Assembly (NCBI RefSeq): GCF_020866925.1
Contig: NZ_JAJGAK010000003.1
Coordinates: forward strand, 364,966 to 428,965
Direction: 5' to 3'
Length of the DNA: 64,000 nucleotides
From: Noviluteimonas lactosilytica
Lineage (GTDB): Bacteria; Pseudomonadota; Gammaproteobacteria; Xanthomonadales; Xanthomonadaceae
Positions 6,903 through 16,640 of this stretch are shown piece after piece. The notes beneath the pieces are model-generated. The model saw nothing but the letters and a program-made list of their open reading frames with translations, was not told where the DNA came from and searched no databases. Numbering within the stretch: the stretch's first letter is position 1; the number at the start of each line of letters is the position of its first letter. A program made the position numbers and the translations under genes.

Positions 6903-8995
6903 CACGGAGCTCCTTGCGTCGTGTTCGAGGTGTCGCCACTGCCGCTGTCCAGGACATCGCGCAGCAACGACTTCAGGCGTTTGTCGCGTTCGCTGGCTTC
7001 CAGCGTCGCGGCCGGCGGTGCGAAGCGCAGGCGTGCCGAAAGCGCGTCGCGCACCTTGCGCATCTGTTCCAGGTGCGCGGTCGCACGCGCGCCATCGATA
7101 TCGGACGCCGTGACCTTGAAGTCGTACACCACCTTCACGGTCTCGCCGTCCTTCGAAATGTCACGCGCGAAATCGAACGCGGGCGAACTGTACTTCTCGT
7201 GCTCCGGCGCGACGGTGGCGCGCCAGCCCTGCGGCGCGGCGATCGAGACTTCGTGGCGATAGGCCGCCGGCGTGCCCGTTTCCATCGGGCCCTTGCGCGC
7301 CATCGTCGATGGCAGCTGGCTGATGCCGTCGAGCGTTTCGGCCCACACGTCGAGGCCGCGAATGTTGCCTTCCACCTCGAACGGCGCGCGCAGCACGTAG
7401 CTCTCGGACATCTTGAGCACGTTGGCGTTGCGATCGTCGACGACCTTCGGCGCCTGCACCGACTCGAGTTCGCCGAAACGCTTGCGGTAGTAATCCGCGT
7501 AGCGGCGTTCCATCTCGTCGGGACGCGAGCCCGCGAGGCTGCTCCGCGCGTAGTTCGCGTTCATGCCGCGGTAGGTCGTTTCGATCTCCAGCTTGAGGCT
7601 GCCGTCCTTGCCTTCGGGCGTATAGCGCTCGACGGTGTCCATGCCCGCCTCCGCCTTTGCCGGCGGTGCGATCTCTTCGAGCGCCGTCGTGCCCGCGACA
7701 ATCGGCAGGCCCACGCCGTAGTCGCTCAGGTCGAGCGTGCGGGGATCGCCGCCCTGCTGCGTCATCGTCGGATCGACCCATACCGGCTTGTCGTCGATGG
7801 TCGCGCGCACGATGACGTGGTTGAACGCCGCCGCGGTCGGTTCGATTTCGCGAAGCCCGCGGCCGCGCGTGGTCGACACCAGCGCGGGCACGCCCCGGAT
7901 GTCGAGCTGCGCGAGGATCGTCGAAAGCAAGTACGCCTTGTCTTTGCAGTCGCCGTAGCGACGGGGCCAGGTTTCGGAGGGGTCGGCGGGGCGGTGGGTA
8001 TTGCTGCCCATTTCAACGCCGAAGTAGCGGACTTCGTCCTGCACCGCGCGCAACGCCGCGGTCAGGCGCGCGTTCGCGTCGGGCAGCTTGCGCCATTCCG
8101 CGATGCGCGCCTGCAGGTCCGCAGGCAGCGCGCCGGCTGCCGGATACAGCGGCATCGCCCATGCGACGACGTCGTTCCATCCGCGCGCGGGGCCGAGGTG
8201 CAGGCGCGGCGACGGATCGAACCACACCGGGTAGTTGCCTTCGTCGACCACGGGCGTTGCACCATGTACATCGAGCGTGGCTTCCACCGCGTCGGGTTCC
8301 TTCAGCACCGTCGGCGCGGGCGCGCCGTTGCGCTGATGCACCTGCACCTGGGTGCCGGGGTCGTACAGCACGCGCATGTGCAGGTCGTGCATCGGGCTGC
8401 GCCAGGCCGTGGCCACGCCATCCCAGCCCTGTCCGGCGAGGATCGGGTTGCTGCCGGTGATCGTGTAGCTGACGCGCACGACGTCGCCCACGCGCACGTC
8501 GTCGAGGACGATCAACGCGGTGACGCGGCCGTCGGACAGGTCGTTCTCGAAATCCGTTTCGCGACGCGCGAGCGATATCTTGTCGGGCAGCAGGCGGTCC
8601 TCCCACTTGCCGTCGCGGCGCAGTGCCACGGCGTGCAGCACGAGGCGCTGGTATTCGGGGTTGAACTCGATCTGGTACTTGCCCGCGTCGCGCACGTTGC
8701 CCGTCGTGCGGGATTCGTACGCGTAATCGGTGTACGACGCATCGATACCGCCACGGTGGTCGGTCTGTTCGTCGTACAGCCAATAGCGCCAGACCTTTTC
8801 GTCGGCGCCGGGCGCCTTCGGATCCCACGTCGCCGCGACCGGATGCGGTTCGACGAAGGCCGGCGCCGGCCCGACGTAGAACTTGAAATCCCCGCGCTTG
8901 TGTTCGACGTCCGCCTGTTTGACGTCCGCCGACCAAGCCGTTCCGCAACACGCAAGGCCCATCGCGAGGGCCAACGCCAACGTCCAGCGCTTCAT
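6902..8995 (-). CDS. DUF3857 / transglutaminase-like secreted protein
   Basis: 697 aa from the ATG at 8995 (GGAAG upstream; an in-frame upstream extension has no signal peptide). A signal peptide ending AWSA is followed by an N-terminal DUF3857 domain (about residues 60-240), then a transglutaminase-core domain. Its Cys-His-Asp triad is visible as C350 in RYGDCKDKAYLL, H393 in FNHVIV and D408 in WVDPT. A DUF2569/DUF3858-like beta region makes up the rest. Proteins of this architecture are exported and often sit in outer-membrane or envelope maintenance loci; the real reaction (protease, amidase or crosslinking) is not known. It overlaps the Sel1-like gene by one base, which suggests that the two products work together. 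Confidence 0.87.
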   Translation of the reverse strand: MKRWTLALALAMGLACCGTAWSADVKQADVEHKRGDFKFYVGPAPAFVEPHPVAATWDPKAPGADEKVWRYWLYDEQTDHRGGIDASYTDYAYESRTTGNVRDAGKYQIEFNPEYQRLVLHAVALRRDGKWEDRLLPDKISLARRETDFENDLSDGRVTALIVLDDVRVGDVVRVSYTITGSNPILAGQGWDGVATAWRSPMHDLHMRVLYDPGTQVQVHQRNGAPAPTVLKEPDAVEATLDVHGATPVVDEGNYPVWFDPSPRLHLGPARGWNDVVAWAMPLYPAAGALPADLQARIAEWRKLPDANARLTAALRAVQDEVRYFGVEMGSNTHRPADPSETWPRRYGDCKDKAYLLSTILAQLDIRGVPALVSTTRGRGLREIEPTAAAFNHVIVRATIDDKPVWVDPTMTQQGGDPRTLDLSDYGVGLPIVAGTTALEEIAPPAKAEAGMDTVERYTPEGKDGSLKLEIETTYRGMNANYARSSLAGSRPDEMERRYADYYRKRFGELESVQAPKVVDDRNANVLKMSESYVLRAPFEVEGNIRGLDVWAETLDGISQLPSTMARKGPMETGTPAAYRHEVSIAAPQGWRATVAPEHEKYSSPAFDFARDISKDGETVKVVYDFKVTASDIDGARATAHLEQMRKVRDALSARLRFAPPAATLEASERDKRLKSLLRDVLDSGSGDTSNTTQGAP

Positions 8996-9081
8996 CGGTA
9001 CTTCCGTGCTTGATTTCCCCGGCGCCAGCCTACACCGGCCCGCGGCGGCACGGATGCCGCGGGCCACCGGGTCTCACGAAA

Positions 9082-10260
9082 TCAGATACCGCGCGACTGC
9101 AGGGCCGCTACCGCAGGTAGCGTCTTGCCTTCGAGGAACTCGAGGAACGCGCCGCCGCCGGTGGAGATGTAACCGACGTCGCCGGCGATGCCGTACTTGT
9201 CGACGGCCGCGAGCGTGTCGCCGCCGCCGGCGATCGAGAACGCATCGGACTGCGCGATCGCGCGCGCGAGCGCTTCGGTGCCCTTGCCGAACGCGTCGAA
9301 CTCGAACACGCCGACGGGTCCGTTCCACACGACGGTGCCGGCCTTCATGACGATGTCGGCGTAGGCCTTCGCGGTGTCGGGGCCGATGTCGAGGATCATG
9401 TCGTCGGGGCCGACGTCGTCGACCGACTTCACCGTCGCCGGCGCATCGGCGGCGAACGCGGGCGCGACGACGACGTCGGTCGGCATCGGGATGTCCGCGC
9501 CGCGTGCCTTCGCATCGGCCAGGATCTTGCGCGCCGTGTCGACAAGGTCGGCTTCGTACAGCGACTTGCCGACCGGCTTGCCGATCGCGGCGAGGAAGGT
9601 GTTGGCGATGCCGCCGCCGACGATCAACTGGTCGACCTTCGACACGAGCGAGCCGAGCAGTTCCAGCTTCGTCGACACCTTGCTGCCGGCGACGATCGCG
9701 AGCAGCGGGCGTTTCGGCGTTTCCAGCGCGCGCGCCAGCGCGTCGAGTTCGGCCATCAGCAACGGACCGCCGGCGGCCTGCTTCGCGAACTTGATGACGC
9801 CGTGCGTCGACGCCTGCGCGCGATGCGCGGTGCCGAAGGCATCCATGACGAACACGTCGCACAGGTCGGCGTACTTCTTCGACAGCGTCTCGTCGTCCTT
9901 GCCCTCGCCCATGTTCATGCGGCAGTTCTCGAGCAGCACGATCTCGCCGGGCGCCACGGTGAAATCGCCGCTGAGCCAGTCGCGCACCAGGCGCACTTCG
10001 CGGCCGAGGCGCTCGGAGAGACGTTCGGCGACCGGCTTGAGCGAGTCGTCCTCGGTGAAGTGGCCTTCGGTCGGGCGGCCCAGGTGCGACATCACCATCA
10101 CCGCGGCGCCCTGATCGAGTGCGGACACGAGCGTCGGGAGCGCGGCGGCGATGCGCTGTTCGGAGGTGACTTTGCCGTCCTTGATCGGCACGTTGAGGTC
10201 TTCGCGGATCAGCACGCGCTTGCCGCGCAGGTCGAGGTCGGACATCCGGACGATGGGCAT
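9082..10260 (-). CDS. pgk: Phosphoglycerate kinase
   Basis: 392 aa. It transfers phosphate from 1,3-bisphosphoglycerate to ADP in lower glycolysis. The N-terminal domain has [16 protein letters not shown] and [11 protein letters not shown]; the C-terminal nucleotide domain has [10 protein letters not shown], the [12 protein letters not shown] block and [10 protein letters not shown], with the helix-capping [12 protein letters not shown] and [13 protein letters not shown] near the end. The start [11 protein letters not shown] matches the usual N-terminus of the xanthomonad enzyme; the Met 5 codons later is an alternative, and neither has a strong Shine-Dalgarno. Upstream lies a diguanylate cyclase gene, which separates pgk from gapA. 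Confidence 0.96.
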   Translation of the reverse strand: MPIVRMSDLDLRGKRVLIREDLNVPIKDGKVTSEQRIAAALPTLVSALDQGAAVMVMSHLGRPTEGHFTEDDSLKPVAERLSERLGREVRLVRDWLSGDFTVAPGEIVLLENCRMNMGEGKDDETLSKKYADLCDVFVMDAFGTAHRAQASTHGVIKFAKQAAGGPLLMAELDALARALETPKRPLLAIVAGSKVSTKLELLGSLVSKVDQLIVGGGIANTFLAAIGKPVGKSLYEADLVDTARKILADAKARGADIPMPTDVVVAPAFAADAPATVKSVDDVGPDDMILDIGPDTAKAYADIVMKAGTVVWNGPVGVFEFDAFGKGTEALARAIAQSDAFSIAGGGDTLAAVDKYGIAGDVGYISTGGGAFLEFLEGKTLPAVAALQSRGI

Positions 10261-10323
10261 GGGGCGCGCGCCTTGGCGAATCTGAGGGGCGCACATTGTA
10301 CCGGCCCCATCCGGGGCGGGCCT

Positions 10324-12075
10324 TCAGAGCGAGACCCGGTTCCTGCCCTGGTGCTTCGCGCGGTACAGGGCCGCATCCGCGCGCGCCAGCATCACTTCCG
10401 GGTCGTCGCCGTCTTCCGGGAGGTTGGTCGCCACCCCGATGCTCACCGTCAGCACGCCCACCGGCGAGCCGGCGTGCGCGATGTCGGCGTGCAGCACGCT
10501 CGCGCAGATGCGCTCGCCCACGCGCACCGCCTGCTCGAGCGTGGTGTCGGGCAGGAACACGATGAATTCTTCGCCGCCGGGGCGCACGATCACGTCGTCG
10601 CGATGGTAGAGCGCGCTGCGCACGGCGCCGGCGAAACGCTTGAGCGCGTTGTCGCCGCGCGGATGGCCGTAACGGTCGTTGTAGGCCTTGAAGTGGTCGA
10701 TATCGAGGGCGAGCGCCGACAGCATGGTTCCGTTGTCGCGCGCCTCGCGCCACAACTGGTTCGCCGCTTCGCGGAAGCCGCGGTAGTTGAGGCAACCGGT
10801 GAGCGCGTCGGTGCGGCTGAGCCGATCGAGTTCGGCGACGACGTTGCGCAATTCGGCGGTGCGCTGCGCGATCTCGCGTTCGCGCGCGTCGACGACCTGT
10901 TCGAGCGACGCGCGCAGGCGGCGCTGTTCCTCGAGGCTGCGACTGGTCGCGCGATAGGCGTCGGCCATGCGGTCGCTGAGCGAGTTCATCGCGTCGGCGA
11001 GCGGCGCGAGTTCCTGCGGCATCGACTTCGGTTCGATCGGCGAGGAGGCGTGTTCGAGTGCGAAGCGCTGCATCTGCACCAGCAGCTTGTGCACGCTCAT
11101 CGACAGGCGGCGCATCTGCCACCACGCGATGCCGAGCACGCCCGCGGCGACCGCGACCAGCAGGCCGAGCATCGTCGCGATCGTGCGGAACAGTTGCGCG
11201 TCGAGGGTTTCCTTCGGCATCAGCACCAGCAGGCGCCAGCCGCTGTCGAGACCCATCGCGATCGCATACGCATCGGCATCGTCGTGCAGCACGCCATCGA
11301 CGCGTTGCCAGCCCGCTTCGGGTGCACCCGGTGCGACGGCGCCCAGCGCCTTGCCGCCGCCGGTGGCGTCGAGCCGATCCATCGCCTGGAACGGCAAGCC
11401 GCTGCTCGCATACGCGACCTGGCCGAGGCGATCGACCAGCACCGCTTCGTAACCGTGCGTGCGCAACCACGCCACGCGCGCACCGGCGAAGGCTTCCACG
11501 CGCATCGCGCCTTCGACGATGCCGGCGAAGCGTTCGTTCACGCGGATCGGCGATGCGACGCAGGCGAGCGGCGGCTGGTTCGGCGCGGCGCGGTACACGT
11601 CGGAGCTGGCCGGCGCGTCATCGCGCGCGACCAGGTCGAAACACGGGCCGGGGGACACGCCGGTGCGATCGGCCGGTTCGGCGGCGATCACGCGGCCCTG
11701 CGCATCGAGCACGCGCATGGTGGCGAACGAGGGGTACTGGTCGCGCAGGCGGCGCAGGTCGCCGGTCCAGCTGGCGCGGTCGGCGAACGCGCCGCGGTCT
11801 TCCATCGCTTCCGCACCGCGGCGCGCGGCGAGCACGCGCGTCGCCGCGCCATGCACCTGCAGGAATTCGTCGAAGCCGCGCGCACTGATCTCCGCGGCCG
11901 ATCGCAGTTGCGTCGCCGCGTCGGTGCGTTGTTTCGCAGACTGGCTCCACGCGAGCAATGCGCAGAGGATCAAGGCGGGCAATACCACCGCGACGACCAG
12001 AAGACGCGCGAAGTCGCGCCGCAGCGCCCAGTCCGGACCTGCCGACCGGATACCGATGGGAACCGCCGCCGCCAT
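10324..12075 (-). CDS. Membrane-bound diguanylate cyclase with periplasmic sensor
   Basis: 583 aa from the ATG at 12075. A first membrane helix (residues ~23-45) is followed by a ~240-residue periplasmic region with a Cache-like pattern (SFATMRVLDAQGRVIA and GYEAVLVDRLGQVAYAS), a second helix (~285-305, ending IAWWQMRR), a HAMP-like or coiled-coil stretch and a C-terminal GGDEF domain. The domain keeps RTDALTGCLNYRGF, DIDHFKAYNDRYGH and RPGGEEF, so it should make cyclic-di-GMP from two GTP. The inhibitory I-site position reads HRDD rather than RxxD, so product inhibition may be weak. It sits between gapA and pgk, which are usually neighbours. The signal sensed is unknown. A start further upstream is possible. 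Confidence 0.88.
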   Translation of the reverse strand: MAAAVPIGIRSAGPDWALRRDFARLLVVAVVLPALILCALLAWSQSAKQRTDAATQLRSAAEISARGFDEFLQVHGAATRVLAARRGAEAMEDRGAFADRASWTGDLRRLRDQYPSFATMRVLDAQGRVIAAEPADRTGVSPGPCFDLVARDDAPASSDVYRAAPNQPPLACVASPIRVNERFAGIVEGAMRVEAFAGARVAWLRTHGYEAVLVDRLGQVAYASSGLPFQAMDRLDATGGGKALGAVAPGAPEAGWQRVDGVLHDDADAYAIAMGLDSGWRLLVLMPKETLDAQLFRTIATMLGLLVAVAAGVLGIAWWQMRRLSMSVHKLLVQMQRFALEHASSPIEPKSMPQELAPLADAMNSLSDRMADAYRATSRSLEEQRRLRASLEQVVDAREREIAQRTAELRNVVAELDRLSRTDALTGCLNYRGFREAANQLWREARDNGTMLSALALDIDHFKAYNDRYGHPRGDNALKRFAGAVRSALYHRDDVIVRPGGEEFIVFLPDTTLEQAVRVGERICASVLHADIAHAGSPVGVLTVSIGVATNLPEDGDDPEVMLARADAALYRAKHQGRNRVSL

Positions 12076-12145
12076 GGATGCCAAGCTACCGATGTGCCGT
12101 GGACGCGGCAACGGGGAAACGCCCCGCGAGGCGGCACTACGTCGC

Positions 12146-12178
12146 AAAACGACGCGACCCCGCCGAAGCGGGGTCGCG
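12146..12178 (-). terminator. Intrinsic terminator of gapA
   Basis: An 11-bp GC-rich stem (12153-12163 with 12168-12178) and a four-base loop are followed on the minus strand by CGTCGTTTT. It lies 45 bases after the gapA stop and before the diguanylate cyclase start, so it should separate the two transcripts. Confidence 0.8.
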
Positions 12179-12222
12179 ATGTGAAGACCGGGCCGTGACC
12201 CGTTCCTCAATGCAGGCCGCGG

Positions 12223-14222
<2,000 letters not shown>

Positions 14223-14244
14223 CCCCAAACGCAGGAGCCACGCC

Positions 14245-15108
14245 ATGCGCCCCGACGTCGCCGCCTTCCACGATCCCGCCACCGGCACCTGGAGCTACGT
14301 CGTATCGGACCTGGCGACGCGCAAGGCGGCGATCATCGATCCCGTGCTCGACTTCGACGCGAAGGCCGCGCGCACGACGCACGATTCGGCGCAGAAGCTC
14401 GTCGACCACGTGCGCGCGAACGACCTCGACGTGCGCTGGCTGCTCGAAACGCACGCGCACGCCGATCACCTGTCGGATGCGCAATGGCTGCTCGAACAGT
14501 TTCCCGGCGCGACGCTCGGCATCGGCACGGGCATCCGGCAGACGCAGCGCAGCTTCGCGCCGGTGTTCGAGTTCGGCGACGACGTGGCGCTCGACGGATC
14601 GCAGTTCGGTCGCCTGTTCGAAGCGGGCGACCGGTTCGCGATCGGCGACATCGACGCCGAGGTGATCGCCGCACCCGGCCACACCGCCGATTGCGTCGCG
14701 TATCGCATCGGCGACGCGCTGTTCTGCGGCGACACGCTGTTCATGCCCGACGCCGGCACCGCGCGCACCGATTTCCCGAACGCCGATGCCGCCATGTTGT
14801 ATCGCACGATCCAGTCCTTCTACGCGCTGCCCGACGACACGCGCGTATTCGTCTGCCACGACTACGGCCCGAACGGGCGCGAAGTCGCGTGCGAGACGAC
14901 CATCGGCGCGCAGAAGCGCGACAACACCCACCTGCGCGCCGACACATCGGAAGCCGAGTACGTCGCGTTGCGCCAGGCGCGCGATGCGACGCTGCCGATG
15001 CCGGCGCTGATCCTGCAGTCGTTGCAGGTCAATCTTCGTGCGGGGGCGTTGCCGCCGCCATCGGGGAATGGCGTGCGCTATCTCAGGATTCCCCTCGACC
15101 GCGTGTAA
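14245..15108 (+). CDS. Persulfide dioxygenase-like MBL-fold hydrolase (Blh/ETHE1 family)
   Basis: 287 aa. The ATG at 14245 has AGGAG seven bases upstream; the frame is open further up, but that region is the nuclease gene. Metal-site motifs of the MBL fold are THAHADHLSDAQWL, APGHTADCVAYR, FCGDTLFMPDAGTARTDFP and FVCHDYGPNGR. The GTARTDFP block and its position are typical of the ETHE1/Blh branch, which oxidises glutathione persulfide to sulfite. There is no rhodanese domain. A TauE/SafE-type exporter follows 14 bases later, matching the blh-tauE pairing of the BigR-controlled operons of Xylella and Agrobacterium. No BigR-like repressor is nearby. The detoxification role is inferred from family and context. 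Confidence 0.88.
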   Translation: MRPDVAAFHDPATGTWSYVVSDLATRKAAIIDPVLDFDAKAARTTHDSAQKLVDHVRANDLDVRWLLETHAHADHLSDAQWLLEQFPGATLGIGTGIRQTQRSFAPVFEFGDDVALDGSQFGRLFEAGDRFAIGDIDAEVIAAPGHTADCVAYRIGDALFCGDTLFMPDAGTARTDFPNADAAMLYRTIQSFYALPDDTRVFVCHDYGPNGREVACETTIGAQKRDNTHLRADTSEAEYVALRQARDATLPMPALILQSLQVNLRAGALPPPSGNGVRYLRIPLDRV

Positions 15109-15122
15109 GGAAACACTGATCC

Positions 15123-15875
15123 ATGACGGAAGCCGAATGGGCCGCCGCGGCCCTGTTCTTCATCGTCGCGACGCTCTATTCGTCGGTCGGCCACGCGGGC
15201 GCGAGCGGATACATCGCCTCGATGGCGCTGCTCGGCTTCGCGCCGGAACAACTGCGCCCGACGGCGCTTGCGCTGAACCTGCTCGTCGGCGGCATCGGGT
15301 TGTTCCGCTTCTGGCGCGGCGGGCAGGTGAAGTGGCGCAACGTGTTGCCGTTCGTGCTCGCGTCGGCGCCGGTGGCGTTCTTCGCGGCGCAGATCAAGTT
15401 GCCGAAGGAAGCGTATTCGACTCTGCTCGGCGTCGTGTTGCTGGTTGCCGCGATCGGCATCTTCCGCAGCGCATCGCGCGCCCAGGTGCAGGATCACGCA
15501 GCGGAAGGACGTCGCGTGCCGTGGTCGCTCGGGTTGCTCATCGGCGCCGCGATCGGACTGCTGTCGGGCCTCACCGGCACCGGCGGCGCGATCTTCCTCA
15601 CGCCGCTGCTGTTGTTCGCGCACTGGATGCCGACGCGCGAGGCAAGCGGCACGTCGGTCGCATTCGTCTGGATCAATTCGCTCACGGGCCTCGCGGGCTT
15701 GTTGAGCGCCACCGGCACGTTGCCGACCGCGTTGCCCGCGTGGCTGGTCGCGGTCGCCGCGGGCGCGTTGCTCGGGACGCAGTTCGGCCTGCGATGGTTG
15801 CCTGTCGCGCGATTGCGACAGGCGTTGGGCGTGGTGTTGCTGATCGCGGCGGGGAAACTCCTGTTCGCGGCGTGA
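15123..15875 (+). CDS. TauE/SafE-family sulfite or sulfonate exporter
   Basis: 250 aa, about eight membrane helices and no signal peptide. The first half has the GHAGASGYIASMALLGF block and the second half the related SGLTGTGGAIFLTPLLLF, the two-fold repeat of TauE/SafE permeases. Family members export sulfite, sulfoacetate or related anions. It lies 14 bases behind the persulfide-dioxygenase-like gene, whose product would be sulfite. The pair thus makes a plausible sulfide or persulfide detoxification unit: oxidise, then export. The far end of the transcript probably terminates in the structured T-tract element at 15957-16034. Confidence 0.87.
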   Translation: MTEAEWAAAALFFIVATLYSSVGHAGASGYIASMALLGFAPEQLRPTALALNLLVGGIGLFRFWRGGQVKWRNVLPFVLASAPVAFFAAQIKLPKEAYSTLLGVVLLVAAIGIFRSASRAQVQDHAAEGRRVPWSLGLLIGAAIGLLSGLTGTGGAIFLTPLLLFAHWMPTREASGTSVAFVWINSLTGLAGLLSATGTLPTALPAWLVAVAAGALLGTQFGLRWLPVARLRQALGVVLLIAAGKLLFAA

Positions 15876-15956
15876 GCGTTCTCCTCGAGAATCAGCGCTG
15901 AATCGCATCTTGCCCGGTTTGCGGCTGGCGGGCGGGCGGAGTAGGATCGCCCCTCG

Positions 15957-16034
15957 AAACAGCCCTACAGCGCCCCATAGCTCAGCACCCATTCGCCGGG
16001 TGGTCTAGGGGATTGCCGAGGGGGCTGTTTTTTT
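15957..16034 (+). terminator. Long nested inverted repeat ending in a T-run
   Basis: Nested arms are visible: AAACAGCCC (15957-15965) with GGGCTGTTT (16022-16030), CCCC (15973-15976) with GGGG (16008-16011), and CACCC (15986-15990) with GGGTG (15998-16002). The outer arm runs into seven Ts at 16028-16034. It probably ends the blh-like/tauE transcript on the plus strand. At ~74 bases it is much larger than a usual terminator hairpin and also overlaps the 3' end of the convergent ORF, so a small structured RNA or an integration scar is possible. Confidence 0.55.
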
Positions 16035-16496
16035 ATGCCCGCGTTGTTCGCACTTGCGCGCAGGCAAGCCCTTCGGGATGACGTCGAAGACATGCACGTA
16101 TCCGAACGCGTCGGACGTGATGGGGACGATCAGTTCGAAGTCGCACGACCAGCGCGCATCGACGGCAGGCAGGATAAGGAACGGGCGTCCATTCTCCTGT
16201 ACTGCAACTTCCGCGACATCCGAGCAGCCGGCGACCAACCATTCGACGAAGTCAGTCGGGTCGAAGCCGTCCTTCAACACGCGGCTCGCATACCCGTGGC
16301 GCGGCTTGAGATCGAGCACTCGCGGGCATTCGTAGGGCTTCCCCCAATACGCTGTCAGATGCCTCGTGAGATGCGCCTGCTGCAAGCGCGTCAATGCAAC
16401 GGCCTGTTTGGCCGTCGCATTTTGCGGGACGCCGGACACTGCCACGTGCTCGACATAGCGCAGCAACCAGCGGTGCGCATCAGCCGTGATCGCCAC
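16005..16496 (-). CDS. Orphan hypothetical protein, possibly degraded
   Basis: 163 aa from a GTG at 16496 with no recognisable Shine-Dalgarno; the frame is open about 20 codons further up but without ATG, GTG or TTG. Its composition is less GC-biased than the flanking genes and its codon use looks different (for example TAT, AAC/AAT and GTA-type codons are commoner). Recognisable stretches such as WLLRYVEHVAVSG, RPFLILPAVDARWSCDFELI and YVHVFDVIPKG look like a genuine globular protein, but I do not recognise a family. The last ~15 codons lie in the T-run and inverted repeat of 15957-16034. It sits between the tauE-like gene and tkt, as if inserted. It could be the remnant of a mobile or phage gene. 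Confidence 0.45.
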   Translation of the reverse strand: MAITADAHRWLLRYVEHVAVSGVPQNATAKQAVALTRLQQAHLTRHLTAYWGKPYECPRVLDLKPRHGYASRVLKDGFDPTDFVEWLVAGCSDVAEVAVQENGRPFLILPAVDARWSCDFELIVPITSDAFGYVHVFDVIPKGLPARKCEQRGHKKTAPSAIP

Positions 16497-16640
16497 GCCG
16501 CAACATTCCGAATTGATGGAATCCGGAATGTGCGTGAGCGGTTCCTGCTCGCTAAGGTGTCGAGAGACTCGACGTCAGCCTGCTCTTTCGTCTCTCGTTC
16601 ATGACGCTTGGCTTCTTCGACGAGCGTCGGTTCGCGTCCG

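Noticed and set aside
15969-15986. tRNA-like start GCGCCCCATAGCTCAGC
   Set aside because: No anticodon arm, T-arm or 3' end follows; one extra base in the acceptor arm. Not a tRNA gene.
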